64,000 nucleotides of DNA from CBDDEC01 sp965226785. GTDB lineage: Bacteria; Chloroflexota; Dehalococcoidia; UBA2979. The notes below the pieces were generated by a model. That model did not search any database. It worked only from the letters and a program-made list of their open reading frames with translations, and was not told the DNA's origin. The position numbers and the translations under genes were made by a program. Every line of letters starts with the position of its first letter. The first letter of the stretch is position 1. Shown here one piece after another: positions 50,833 to 58,893 of the stretch. The stretch is taken from NCBI GenBank assembly GCA_965226785.1, contig CBDDEC010000004.1, positions 434,001-498,000 of the forward strand. The letters are read 5' to 3'.

Positions 50833-51644
50833 GATGAGGCCTCGACGGTTGCGAAGTAGCGGCGGACGGTCGTTTCAAGCTGCGCGCCGAGGACGGCTCG
50901 GGCGTGATCGGGTGCTGCGGCGAGCGCTTCCGCTTCGGAGGCTGCCCCCGCGCAGGCGGCGCTGACGCCCTCGAACGCGGCCGCTTGCGACTCGACGAAG
51001 GCCACGTCCACGGGCCGCCCGTGCCCGGGCATGAACGTCGTGGCGTCGACTGCGGCGAGCTGCCGCAGCGTCGGGCCCCAGTCCGCGGGGAACGCCTCGA
51101 AGGCGGCAGGGGGCGCCGACTCCTCGATCAGGTCGCCGGCGAAGACCACGTCGCTGCCGACAGTGATGGCGATGTCGTTGTCGGTGTGTGCGCGGCCGAA
51201 GTAGTCGAGTCGCAGCGCGCGCTCGCCGAGGTGCAGGTGCAGCGAGTCCTCGAGTGTCACGCTGGGCGGCGTGACCGTGACAGCGGCCAGCGCCTCGCGC
51301 GCCATCGGTACGAGTTGCGCGAACATGTCCCGGTGCTGCGTCCCGGCGTCGCCGACGAGGCGGACGCGGCAGCGCTCGTGCCCGACGACGATCGCCGGCA
51401 GCAGCCACCAGTTGCCGAACGAGTGGTCGCCGTGGTGGTGCGTGTTGATGACGTAGCGCACGGGGAAGTCGGTCAGGGTCGCGACGACCTCCAGGATGGC
51501 GCGCGCATCCGCCTCGATCGTCCCGGTATCGATGACTGCGACGCCGTCGTCGCCGACGACGATACCCGCGTTGACGATCATCGCGCCTCGCAGCTCGAGG
51601 CTGTAGACGCCGGTCGCCAATTCCGTGACACGATTCGAGACCAT
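50829..51644 (-). CDS. MBL-fold metallohydrolase
   Basis: A 271-residue metallo-beta-lactamase-fold protein, cytosolic. NTHHHGDHSFGN (about 88-99) is the HxHxDH motif, with FAGDLIEE and MPGHGRPVD supplying the other zinc ligands. The GVYSLELRGAMIVNAGIVVGDDGVAVIDTG start resembles SoxH/quinoprotein-relay-type MBL proteins. Coupled to the flavin oxidase gene; may process a product or substrate of that enzyme. Confidence 0.87.
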   Translation of the reverse strand: MVSNRVTELATGVYSLELRGAMIVNAGIVVGDDGVAVIDTGTIEADARAILEVVATLTDFPVRYVINTHHHGDHSFGNWWLLPAIVVGHERCRVRLVGDAGTQHRDMFAQLVPMAREALAAVTVTPPSVTLEDSLHLHLGERALRLDYFGRAHTDNDIAITVGSDVVFAGDLIEESAPPAAFEAFPADWGPTLRQLAAVDATTFMPGHGRPVDVAFVESQAAAFEGVSAACAGAASEAEALAAAPDHARAVLGAQLETTVRRYFATVEASS

Positions 51645-51797
51645 CGGTTGCCTGTCTGATGCGCCCGCTGCGAGGAGACGCTAACGCGCGCGCTTCGGTG
51701 CGGTCGAGCGCCCGGCCGCGGATTCGATCGCGCGGTGGGCAGGCCGTAGGCTCGGCGAGAGCCATCGAGGCACCAGCGCGACCTCGACGCGTCAGAC

Positions 51798-52559
51798 GTG
51801 GGCACCCGGAGGTCGCTGGTGGAATTCGTCGTGGTCCTCGTGTTGGTCGCGTTCTCGACCGCGCTGCAGGGCACAGTCGGGTTCGGGTTCGCGGTGGCGC
51901 TCACACCGGTGCTCGCGCTGCTGATCGATCCACGCGATGCGGTCGCGTTGACGCTGGTGCTCGGACTGATGGTCGCGATCGGGCTCTACCTCGGACACTC
52001 GCCGAAGGCGCCGCCGCGCGGTGTGATGCCGATCGTCATCGGGGGGCTGCTGGGCACGCCGATCGGCCTCGCGGTGTTGCTCGCAGTCGACGAGCAGCCG
52101 TTGCGGGTGCTGATCGGCGCAGCGGTGGTGGTGGTCGCGATCGGCCAGGCGGTCCACGGGCGGCTCGGCGAGCCTCGGCAGCAGGGCCTGTGGCCGATCG
52201 GCGTCGGCGTGGGCGTGGGGATGCTCTCCGGCGCGATGCGAGGCGCAGTCGGCATGCCGGGACCGCCAGCGTTGGTCTACCAGCACTACCTCGGCGGCAG
52301 CGCCGACGAGATCCGGTCGCAGATGTTCGTCTACATGGTGCTGTTCACGCCGCTGGCGACGCTGATCGCAGCCTTCACCGGCGTGTTCACCCGTGACGTG
52401 CTCGCCCTCGCGGCCGTGGGCGCGGTGGGTGTCGTCGCCGGCGTCGGGCTCGCCGGACTGGCACGGCCGAGGGTCGACGAACGTTGGTTCGGGGGCATCA
52501 CCGTGGTTGTGCTCATAGCCTCGGGCGGCACGGCCTTCCTGGCAGCGCTGCTCGCGTAG
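51798..52559 (+). CDS. TSUP (TauE/SafE) family permease
   Basis: A 253-residue integral membrane protein with about eight hydrophobic segments. Two similar halves each carry a Gly/Pro-rich helix start: TALQGTVGFGFAVALTPVL near residue 20 and GMLSGAMRGAVGMPGPPALVY near residue 138, the TSUP signature. Members export or import sulfite, sulfoacetate, taurine-derived or other organic anions. GTG start with weak ribosome binding site. Given the sulfur genes elsewhere, a sulfur anion is a possibility only. Confidence 0.87.
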   Translation: MGTRRSLVEFVVVLVLVAFSTALQGTVGFGFAVALTPVLALLIDPRDAVALTLVLGLMVAIGLYLGHSPKAPPRGVMPIVIGGLLGTPIGLAVLLAVDEQPLRVLIGAAVVVVAIGQAVHGRLGEPRQQGLWPIGVGVGVGMLSGAMRGAVGMPGPPALVYQHYLGGSADEIRSQMFVYMVLFTPLATLIAAFTGVFTRDVLALAAVGAVGVVAGVGLAGLARPRVDERWFGGITVVVLIASGGTAFLAALLA

Positions 52560-52615
52560 GATCCGCTCAGCCCTCGATGAACACGCCCGGCATGGGCGCT
52601 GGGATGGAGCGAAGC

Positions 52616-53334
52616 ATGGCGACGGTGGACCTCGATCGGGTGCGCGCGCTGACGTTCGATGTGGGCGGCACGGTCTTCGACTGGCATCACACGATCCGCG
52701 ACGAGGTGGCGGAGCTCGCGAACGCGCAAGGTGTGGACCTCGACGCAGCGCAGTTCGCGAACGACTGGCGACGCCGTATGTTCGAGTTGCTGTTCCAGAT
52801 GCGCGCGGGCGAGATCGAACGCACGAACGCCGATGCCTGCACCGCCTCGCGCTCGAGGATGTGGTGCCGTCGCACGGCCTGGACCTCGATGCGGCCGGGC
52901 GCGACGAGTTGAACCGCGTGTGGCATCGCCTGCGCGTGTGGCCGGACTTCCCTGAGGCCCTCGAGGCCTTGCGCGGCCGCTATACGGTTGTGGTGCTGAC
53001 GGTGCTCAGTTGGTCGATCGCCGTCGATTCCTCCAAGGTGAACGACCTCTGGTGGGACGGCATCCTGTCGTGCGAGTTCCTCGGGCATTACAAGCCAGAC
53101 CGGGAGGCATACCTCGGCGGGCTCGAGGTGATCGGCGTGACGCCCGAGGAGACGATGATGGTGGCGGCGCACCCCGGGGATCTGCGCGCAGCGATGGAGG
53201 CGGGTCTGTCAGCGGCCTACGTTCCGCGGCCGGGCGAGCGTGGGGAGGGCAACGACGGCGACCTCTCGCCGCAGGACGACTTTGCGATCAACGCGACGGA
53301 CTTCCCGGACCTCGCCCGGCAACTCGTCGGCTAG
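52616..53334 (+). CDS. HAD-superfamily hydrolase (haloacid dehalogenase type II-like), frameshifted
   Basis: Starts MATVDLDRVRALTFDVGGTVFDW, the HAD motif I with nucleophile Asp in FDVGGT. After RTNADA the frame fails near 52836; adding one base (CC to CCC) gives ALHRLALEDVVPSHGLDLDAAG, and the following frame runs to the end with VVLTVLSWSI, FLGHYKPDREAYLGGLE (motif III Lys) and MVAAHPGDLRAAMEAGL (motif IV). Repaired length about 239 residues. The rest is clean, so a sequence error is likely. ATG 52604 is an alternative start. Confidence 0.8.
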
Positions 53335-54095
53335 TCCTCCCAGCGGCGTTCGCCGCGGCCGCTGACCCGGTACCGCAGGTACAGCTCGCTCGTCTCCTCG
53401 TTGTGGTGCGCCGAGACGAGATCGAGCTGCCCGAGGTCCGCGAGGGTAGGCGCGACCCGAGACTCGATCGGGGTGAGCGGCGCGTTTCCCGAGACGAGGA
53501 CCGGTCCCAGCGTGAGGAAGTACTCGTCCACCGCACCGGCCGCCAGCAGCGAACCGTTGATGGTGGGACCGCCCTCGACGAGGAGTGAGCGCGCGCCGAC
53601 CGCTTCGCGCATGTGACGCAGCATCGCCGCCACGGGGTCGCGCGACGGGACGATCACCACGGTCCGCCCGGTCGCCTCCACGGCCGCGCGCCGCTCGGCG
53701 GACGCCGTGTCGGCCAGGTAGACGATTGCATCGAAGTCCTCGCTGTGGAAAAACAGTCGGTCGACGGGCAGGTCACCGCTGGCGCTCAGCACGCTGACGA
53801 CGGGGTTCGGCGAACGGCCCGCGGCGACGCGGAGCGCGATGAGGCGGTCGTCGGAGATGCGGGACGAGGTGCCAGACGTGCGCAGCGTCGATGCCCCGTT
53901 CAGCACCATGTCGACCGCGGCGCGGAGGTCGCGCATCAAGCGCTGGTCGGTGGGCGAGCCGAGCCCGCGCTCCGTGCCCTCGACGGCCACCTTGCCGTCG
54001 GCCGACATCACCATGTTCGTCACGACGTAGGGGCGGTCGGCCGGAGGGTCGGGGAAGCGCAGCGAGGAGTAGTCGGGGAAGCCGGCTGCTGGCAT
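53331..54095 (-). CDS. RibD C-terminal-like pyrimidine reductase
   Basis: A 254-residue DHFR-like protein of the RibD C-terminal family. RPYVVTNMVMSADGKVAVEG, GSPTDQRLMRDLRAAVDMVLNGASTLR, NPVVSVLS and LLVEGGPTINGSLLAAGAVDEYFLTLGPVL are its hallmarks. No deaminase half is fused and no rib genes surround it, so it could be a riboflavin-pathway reductase or a family member acting on other substrates with F420 or NADPH. It converges with the HAD gene, overlapping its stop. Confidence 0.88.
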   Translation of the reverse strand: MPAAGFPDYSSLRFPDPPADRPYVVTNMVMSADGKVAVEGTERGLGSPTDQRLMRDLRAAVDMVLNGASTLRTSGTSSRISDDRLIALRVAAGRSPNPVVSVLSASGDLPVDRLFFHSEDFDAIVYLADTASAERRAAVEATGRTVVIVPSRDPVAAMLRHMREAVGARSLLVEGGPTINGSLLAAGAVDEYFLTLGPVLVSGNAPLTPIESRVAPTLADLGQLDLVSAHHNEETSELYLRYRVSGRGERRWED

Positions 54096-54227
54096 GGCGC
54101 GATCATACGCGGGGCGTCGGGGTGAGGCAGTCGCCTCGCCGCGCGCGCCTTCGATTCGGTACGATGGAGGGGCGCTGCGCGTCGGAGCCCTCCGCCGACG
54201 GCCTGGCGTTAGAACGGCACACCCACG

Positions 54228-54938
54228 TTGTCCGCTCCCTCGAGGTCTCCGACAGGCTCGGGCCACCGCATTCTCGTCGTCGAGGACGAGCCGCAGAGCG
54301 CGGAGGTCGTCGAGCGCTATTTGCGGCGCGACGGGCACGATGTCGAGGTCGTCGGCGATGGTGAGGCGGCGCTCGACAGCTTCGAGTTGCGCCGCCCCTC
54401 GCTCATGGTCCTTGACCTGATGTTGCCCGGCGTGGACGGCCTGGAGGTGTGCCGGCGGGTCCGCGAACGGTCGCAGCTGCCGATCATCATGCTCAGCGCG
54501 CGGACCGAGGAGGTCGACAAGCTCCGCGGGCTCGCCAGCGGCGCGGACGACTATGTGACGAAGCCCTTCAGCCCACGCGAGCTGGCGGCGCGGGTGGCCG
54601 CTGTGTTGCGCCGAGCCGGCGAACCGGCGAGCCCGGAGCGTGAGCTGCGGTCGGGTGACATCCGCCTGGATCCCCTCGGTCGGCGTGCGTTTAGCGGCGA
54701 GCGGCCCGTAGCGCTGACGGCGCGCGAGTTCGATCTGTTGTTCCACCTGGCGTCACACCCGGGGCGGGTGTTCTCGCGCGCGGAGCTGCTCGACGCGGTC
54801 TGGGACTCGGAGTTCGACGGCGGCGACGGCACGGTCACCGTCCACATGCGCCGGCTGCGCGCGAAGGTGGAGGTGGTGCCCTCGAGGCCGCGCCACCTGC
54901 GCACGGTGTGGGGGATCGGCTACAAGTTCGAGCCTTGA
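54228..54938 (+). CDS. OmpR-family response regulator, orphan
   Basis: 236 residues with receiver (HRILVVEDEP, Asp63 in MVLDLMLPGVDG, TKPFSPRELAARV) and winged-helix domain (ALTAREFDLLFHLASHPGRVFSRAELLDAVW, VHMRRLRAKVE). It is close to the regulator at 45800-46501 along its whole length. There is no kinase gene beside it. The TTG at 54228 is the best available start, but no good ribosome binding site is seen, so the N-terminal 10 residues are uncertain. Confidence 0.88.
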   Translation: MSAPSRSPTGSGHRILVVEDEPQSAEVVERYLRRDGHDVEVVGDGEAALDSFELRRPSLMVLDLMLPGVDGLEVCRRVRERSQLPIIMLSARTEEVDKLRGLASGADDYVTKPFSPRELAARVAAVLRRAGEPASPERELRSGDIRLDPLGRRAFSGERPVALTAREFDLLFHLASHPGRVFSRAELLDAVWDSEFDGGDGTVTVHMRRLRAKVEVVPSRPRHLRTVWGIGYKFEP

Positions 54939-54960
54939 GTGACGCCCTCGGATCCGAGGC

Positions 54961-55596
54961 TCAGCCGAGTTCTCTTGCCAGATCCTCGTCGGTGCCGGCG
55001 AAGACCAGCAGGTCTCCGGGCTCGATGGTGTGCGACAGCGGCGGGTTGAGGAGCACCTCCTCGCCACGAACGACCAACAACAGCCGACGCTTCGTCTCTT
55101 GTTGCTCGACGCGTTCGAGCGTCTGTCCGTGCAGCGCGGAGGTCGCGCGGTAGAGGCCGATGCCGTAGTTCTCGCTGAGGGAGAGATAGTCCTGTGCCGC
55201 TCGGACGCGGATCAGGTGGGCGAAGCGCTGGCCTCCCTCCTTCTCCGGCTCGACCACGCGGTCGGCGCCGAGACGCTGGAGGATCTGCGCGTGGCGCTCG
55301 TTGCGCGCCTTGGCGTAGATCGGCTGCACGCCCAGCGCCTGCAGGTTGATGCTGGCGAGGACGCTGGCCTCGAGCGCGGAAGTGGCGACCACGGCCGCGT
55401 CCATGCTGTCCACGCCAAGGTCGCGCAGGGCCGCCTCATCGGTGATGTCGGCGATTGCGGCCTTGGCGACGCGGTCGGCAAGCTGCTGCACCGTTGTGGC
55501 GCTGCTGTCGATGGCCAGCACCTCGTGGCCCTGCCGCGCGAGCGACAGCGCCAGCTCTGTGCCGAAGCGTCCCAGTCCCAGTACGGCTACCTGCAT
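54961..55596 (-). CDS. trkA: TrkA-type potassium uptake regulator
   Basis: A 211-residue cytosolic RCK protein gating TrkH/KtrB. N-domain: AVLGLGRFGTELALSLARQGHEVLAID (GxGxxG), VVATSALEASVLASINLQALG; C-domain (about 130-205): YLSLSENYGIGLYRATSALHGQTLE and IEPGDLLVFAGTDEDL, a TrkA-C fold. It lies 60 bp downstream of the trkH gene in the same direction. Ligand (NAD/ATP/c-di-AMP) not predictable. Confidence 0.93.
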   Translation of the reverse strand: MQVAVLGLGRFGTELALSLARQGHEVLAIDSSATTVQQLADRVAKAAIADITDEAALRDLGVDSMDAAVVATSALEASVLASINLQALGVQPIYAKARNERHAQILQRLGADRVVEPEKEGGQRFAHLIRVRAAQDYLSLSENYGIGLYRATSALHGQTLERVEQQETKRRLLLVVRGEEVLLNPPLSHTIEPGDLLVFAGTDEDLARELG

Positions 55597-55656
55597 GACT
55601 TGACTCCTTGTGAGCTCCTGAGCGGACTCGACGGCCCGCCTGCGGCGAAAGCGGCA

Positions 55657-57066
55657 TCAGCCGATGCGCACCACGCCATCCGGGTACTGGAAGCGTTGCT
55701 GTGGCCGGTCGGGGATCGTGAGGACCACGATGAGCGGGCCGAGACGCCCGATGAACATCAACGCAATCATGATCATCGCACCAGCATCGGAGAGGCTCCT
55801 CGCGACACCCTGTGACCAGCCGACGTTCGCCAGCGCCGACATGGCATCGAACAGCAGTGGCAGAAACTCGACATCGTCGGTGAGGCCGATGGCCCAGGCG
55901 CCGGCCGAGTGGATCCCGAAGCCCAGCATCACGATCGAGAGCGCACGCAGCACCACCGCCTGCGGGATCTGACGGCCGAAAGCGTGCGCCGAGGCACGGC
56001 CGCGCAGGCCGGAGGCGACGACCACCATCGTCACCATGAACGTACCGATCTTGACCCCGCCTGCCACCGAGCTGGAGGCACCGCCGATGAACATCATCAC
56101 CAGCAGTGCGGCGGTCGTCGTGTCGGAGATCGCCGACATATCGACGCTGGACATTCCGGTCGTGCGATTGACGGAGAGGAAGAACGCATTGGCCGCCAAA
56201 TCGACCACGCCGAGGTCGGCCAGGCCCTGCCCGACTTGCTGCTCCGTGACCAGGAACAGCCCCATCCCCACGAGCAGCACGGTGCCCATGCCGATGACGA
56301 CGAGCCGGGTGTCGAGCGTCCATCGTCTCGGCGCCCGGCGGATATTGAAGATGGTCACGAAGGACAGCGAACCGAGGAACGCGGCCGTTCCCAGCACGAC
56401 GAGTGGGTAGGGGGAGTGGACCTGCCCGGTGAACCCGAGTCCGCCTCCCATCAGGTCGAACCCGGCGTTGTTGGACGCCGAGAGCGCCGTGAAGAGGCTG
56501 CGCCAGAGGGCTGTCGGCAGATCGTCGGTCCTGAGGAACCAGGGGACCAGCAGTGCGAACGTCGCGGCTTCCAGAGTGCCCATGAAGATCATGACGCGGC
56601 GGAGCAGTCGCAACACGTCACGCTCTTCACTGCCCAGCAACTCGACGCCGAAGAACTCGCGCCCGCGCAGTCCGATGCGGCCGCCGACGACGAGGATCAC
56701 GAGCCCGGCATACATCGTCACGCCGAGCCCTCCTGTCTGGAAGAGCACCGCGATCACGACCTCGCCGAACCCGCTGAAGTGATCAGCGGTGTCGAACCTC
56801 GTGAGGCCGGTCACGCAGACCGCGGACGTCGAGGTGAAGAGCGCGTCCGTCAGGCTTGTCCACTCCCGATTCTCCGACGAGATCGGCAGCGCGAGGAGCG
56901 CTGCGCCGATCGCGATCAGCACGGCGAACGCCAGGGGGATCATCCACGCGCGCAGGCTGAGGGGGAGACGGTCGCGTCGTCGCCGCGCGATCTTGATCGT
57001 CTCCGATCGCCGGCGTCGTCGCCGTATGACGATGTTACCGAGGAGGCGTTGACCGTCGTGGGTCAT
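55657..57066 (-). CDS. trkH: TrkH/KtrB-type potassium transporter
   Basis: A 469-residue K+ translocating subunit with four pore repeats. The selectivity-filter-like segments TSAVCVTGLTRFD, SASNNAGFDLMGGG, NRTTGMSSVDMS and SALANVGWSQGV, with Gly in each P-loop, follow in order. The N-terminus is strongly basic (IRRRRRRSETIKIARRRRDR), longer than in KtrB proteins, and may contact the membrane or RNA. ATG 57066. The trkA gene follows directly. Confidence 0.94.
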   Translation of the reverse strand: MTHDGQRLLGNIVIRRRRRRSETIKIARRRRDRLPLSLRAWMIPLAFAVLIAIGAALLALPISSENREWTSLTDALFTSTSAVCVTGLTRFDTADHFSGFGEVVIAVLFQTGGLGVTMYAGLVILVVGGRIGLRGREFFGVELLGSEERDVLRLLRRVMIFMGTLEAATFALLVPWFLRTDDLPTALWRSLFTALSASNNAGFDLMGGGLGFTGQVHSPYPLVVLGTAAFLGSLSFVTIFNIRRAPRRWTLDTRLVVIGMGTVLLVGMGLFLVTEQQVGQGLADLGVVDLAANAFFLSVNRTTGMSSVDMSAISDTTTAALLVMMFIGGASSSVAGGVKIGTFMVTMVVVASGLRGRASAHAFGRQIPQAVVLRALSIVMLGFGIHSAGAWAIGLTDDVEFLPLLFDAMSALANVGWSQGVARSLSDAGAMIMIALMFIGRLGPLIVVLTIPDRPQQRFQYPDGVVRIG

Positions 57067-57238
57067 GGGGCGCGTCCTCGTGCGGCCCGGGTGGGCGGGG
57101 ACGCGAGGACAGACATCGAGCGCGGGCCCGACCTCGCTGGGTCGGGGGCGCGGCGTCGGCTCACCCGATCATTCTTGCGCCGCCGGGCCGGTGGGTCCAC
57201 CGTTCGCAGCCCGCGCCCCTGCGGGCCGCGGCAACCCG

Positions 57239-58069
57239 CTACCAGGGCTCGCTGCCGAGGAGCCTGCGGCCGAGCTCGGTCAGTTCGGGCTCCGCCATGC
57301 GGTCCTCGTAGCCACGGTCGTCGCCGTGGAAGGCAGCGCTCTGCGGCGGACGGCGCAGGCGGAAGGCCTCGAGACGGGCCGCCAGCACTTCCTCCTCGTC
57401 GGGTTGCGCCGGTGACATGGTGACGTACTGGGCGAAGCGCGGCTGGTTCGTGACGTTGTGGCCGTTCCCGTGTGCGAGCGACCGCGTCCAGATGATCATG
57501 TCGCCGGCTTTGCCCGCTACGTGCGTCACGTCGAGGCCGGTGAGATCCGGGTTGCGGGTGTCGCGGTCCTCGGGTTGCGTCTTGCCCCACTCGTCGTAAT
57601 CGCGGTGGAAGCCGACGATGCCCTGCCAGCCGCCCTGCTCCTGCGACGTGTCGCCGAGGTAGAGCACGCCTTGTAGCGAGAACGGGAACGGCCAGTTCTC
57701 TGTATTGCCGTCCCAGTGCACGAAACCGGTGTGGTCGTAGTCGGGGTGGTCGGTGTGTGGCGGCGGTTTGAAGCCGACGCGGTCGAGCGAGACCCAGAGG
57801 TCGGCCTGGCCCCAGAGCTCGCTGAACACCTCGTAGACCGCGGGATGTTGCCGCACGTTCCACATCGCCGGGTGGTGATAGAGCTCGACGAAGCCGCTCG
57901 TGCGGTGGGTCTCGCGGTACCAGTCCTGGGGATCGTTCGGGTCCATACCGAGGAAGTCGAAGATCGCATCGACGACGGCAGCACACTTCGCTTCAGGCAC
58001 GAGTCCTTCGACTTTGATGTACCCGTTCTCGTCGAAGAACGCGCGATCGGCGTCGCTGAGGATGGCCAT
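57239..58069 (-). CDS. Phytanoyl-CoA dioxygenase-family protein
   Basis: A 276-residue Fe(II)/2-oxoglutarate dioxygenase. FFDENGYIKVEGLVP opens the fold; the His-x-Asp metal motif is either HTD or HWD in the stretch PPPHTDHPDYDHTGFVHWDG, with distal His in SLAHGNGHNVTNQPRF, where the Arg binds 2-oxoglutarate. WGKT, WQGIVGFHRDYDEWG are characteristic. A single gene, divergent from the GNAT protein with 89 bp between. Substrate unknown. Confidence 0.87.
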   Translation of the reverse strand: MAILSDADRAFFDENGYIKVEGLVPEAKCAAVVDAIFDFLGMDPNDPQDWYRETHRTSGFVELYHHPAMWNVRQHPAVYEVFSELWGQADLWVSLDRVGFKPPPHTDHPDYDHTGFVHWDGNTENWPFPFSLQGVLYLGDTSQEQGGWQGIVGFHRDYDEWGKTQPEDRDTRNPDLTGLDVTHVAGKAGDMIIWTRSLAHGNGHNVTNQPRFAQYVTMSPAQPDEEEVLAARLEAFRLRRPPQSAAFHGDDRGYEDRMAEPELTELGRRLLGSEPW

Positions 58070-58158
58070 GTGGGCGGCTCCGCTCTACTTCGCGTGAACG
58101 TCGAGGACCTGCGCGGCGAGGATGGACGAGCCTCGACGCATCTGCAACCGTGCGCGGC

Positions 58159-58863
58159 ATGAGCGAGCTGCCCGCTGCCCAGCGCCTCGTCGACCTGCAC
58201 CTCGCGAACATCTGCGACTTCGACGAGCGGGGCCGGCTGACGGTTGAGCGCACTGGCGGCTCGGGGACACCCTCCCCACGCCTCCGCCTGGTGCTGGCGG
58301 CTAGCGCGCACCGCTGGTTCTGCCGCGCTGATGTCGAGGATGCGCGGGCCGAGCAGCTGAACGCGCTCGCGGCTAGCGAGCCGGTGACCGGGACGATCCC
58401 AGCGTGGCCGCGGCATCGCGAGGCGTACCGAGACATCCTCGGCGCGAGCGATGACGACGAGTACGGCGGGCCGGCCTTCGTGCTGCCGGAGCGACCGTTG
58501 CCGGACGGTCCCGCCGTGGAGCTGGGCGAGGCGGACCGTCCACTGCTCGAGCGTCACATGGAGGGCTGGGCGCGCGACTTCGAGGCGAGCCGGCCGTTCG
58601 GCGCGGTGGTGGAGCATGGGGCGGTGGTCTCCGTCTGCGCCAATGCGCGCCGCCTCAGCGCGGCCGTCGAGGCCGGCGTCGAGACCGTGGAGGCGTACCG
58701 CGGGCGGGGCTATGCGCGCGCCGCGACGGCCGTCTGGGCCTCGGTGATTCGCCGCGAGGGGTTGGTTCCGCTGTACAGCACGAGCTGGGACAACGTCGCC
58801 TCGCAACGGATCGCGGCGTCGCTCGGGGCGGTGCAGTACGCCGTCGATTACACGGTGAGGTAG
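58159..58863 (+). CDS. GNAT-family acetyltransferase
   Basis: 234 residues. The conserved C-terminal core is VEAYRGRGYARAATAVWASVIRREG, with the R/QxxGxG/A acetyl-CoA pyrophosphate loop (RGRGYA), then LYSTSWDNVASQRIAASLG, whose Asn/Ala-Ser helix is typical. The N-terminal 140 residues look like a degenerate GNAT domain (SAHRWFCR, AEQLNALAASEP). GTG 58150 or ATG 58159 may start it. Substrate unknown. Confidence 0.82.
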   Translation: MSELPAAQRLVDLHLANICDFDERGRLTVERTGGSGTPSPRLRLVLAASAHRWFCRADVEDARAEQLNALAASEPVTGTIPAWPRHREAYRDILGASDDDEYGGPAFVLPERPLPDGPAVELGEADRPLLERHMEGWARDFEASRPFGAVVEHGAVVSVCANARRLSAAVEAGVETVEAYRGRGYARAATAVWASVIRREGLVPLYSTSWDNVASQRIAASLGAVQYAVDYTVR

Positions 58864-58893
58864 TGGATGCGTGACGGTGGACAAGACATAACG

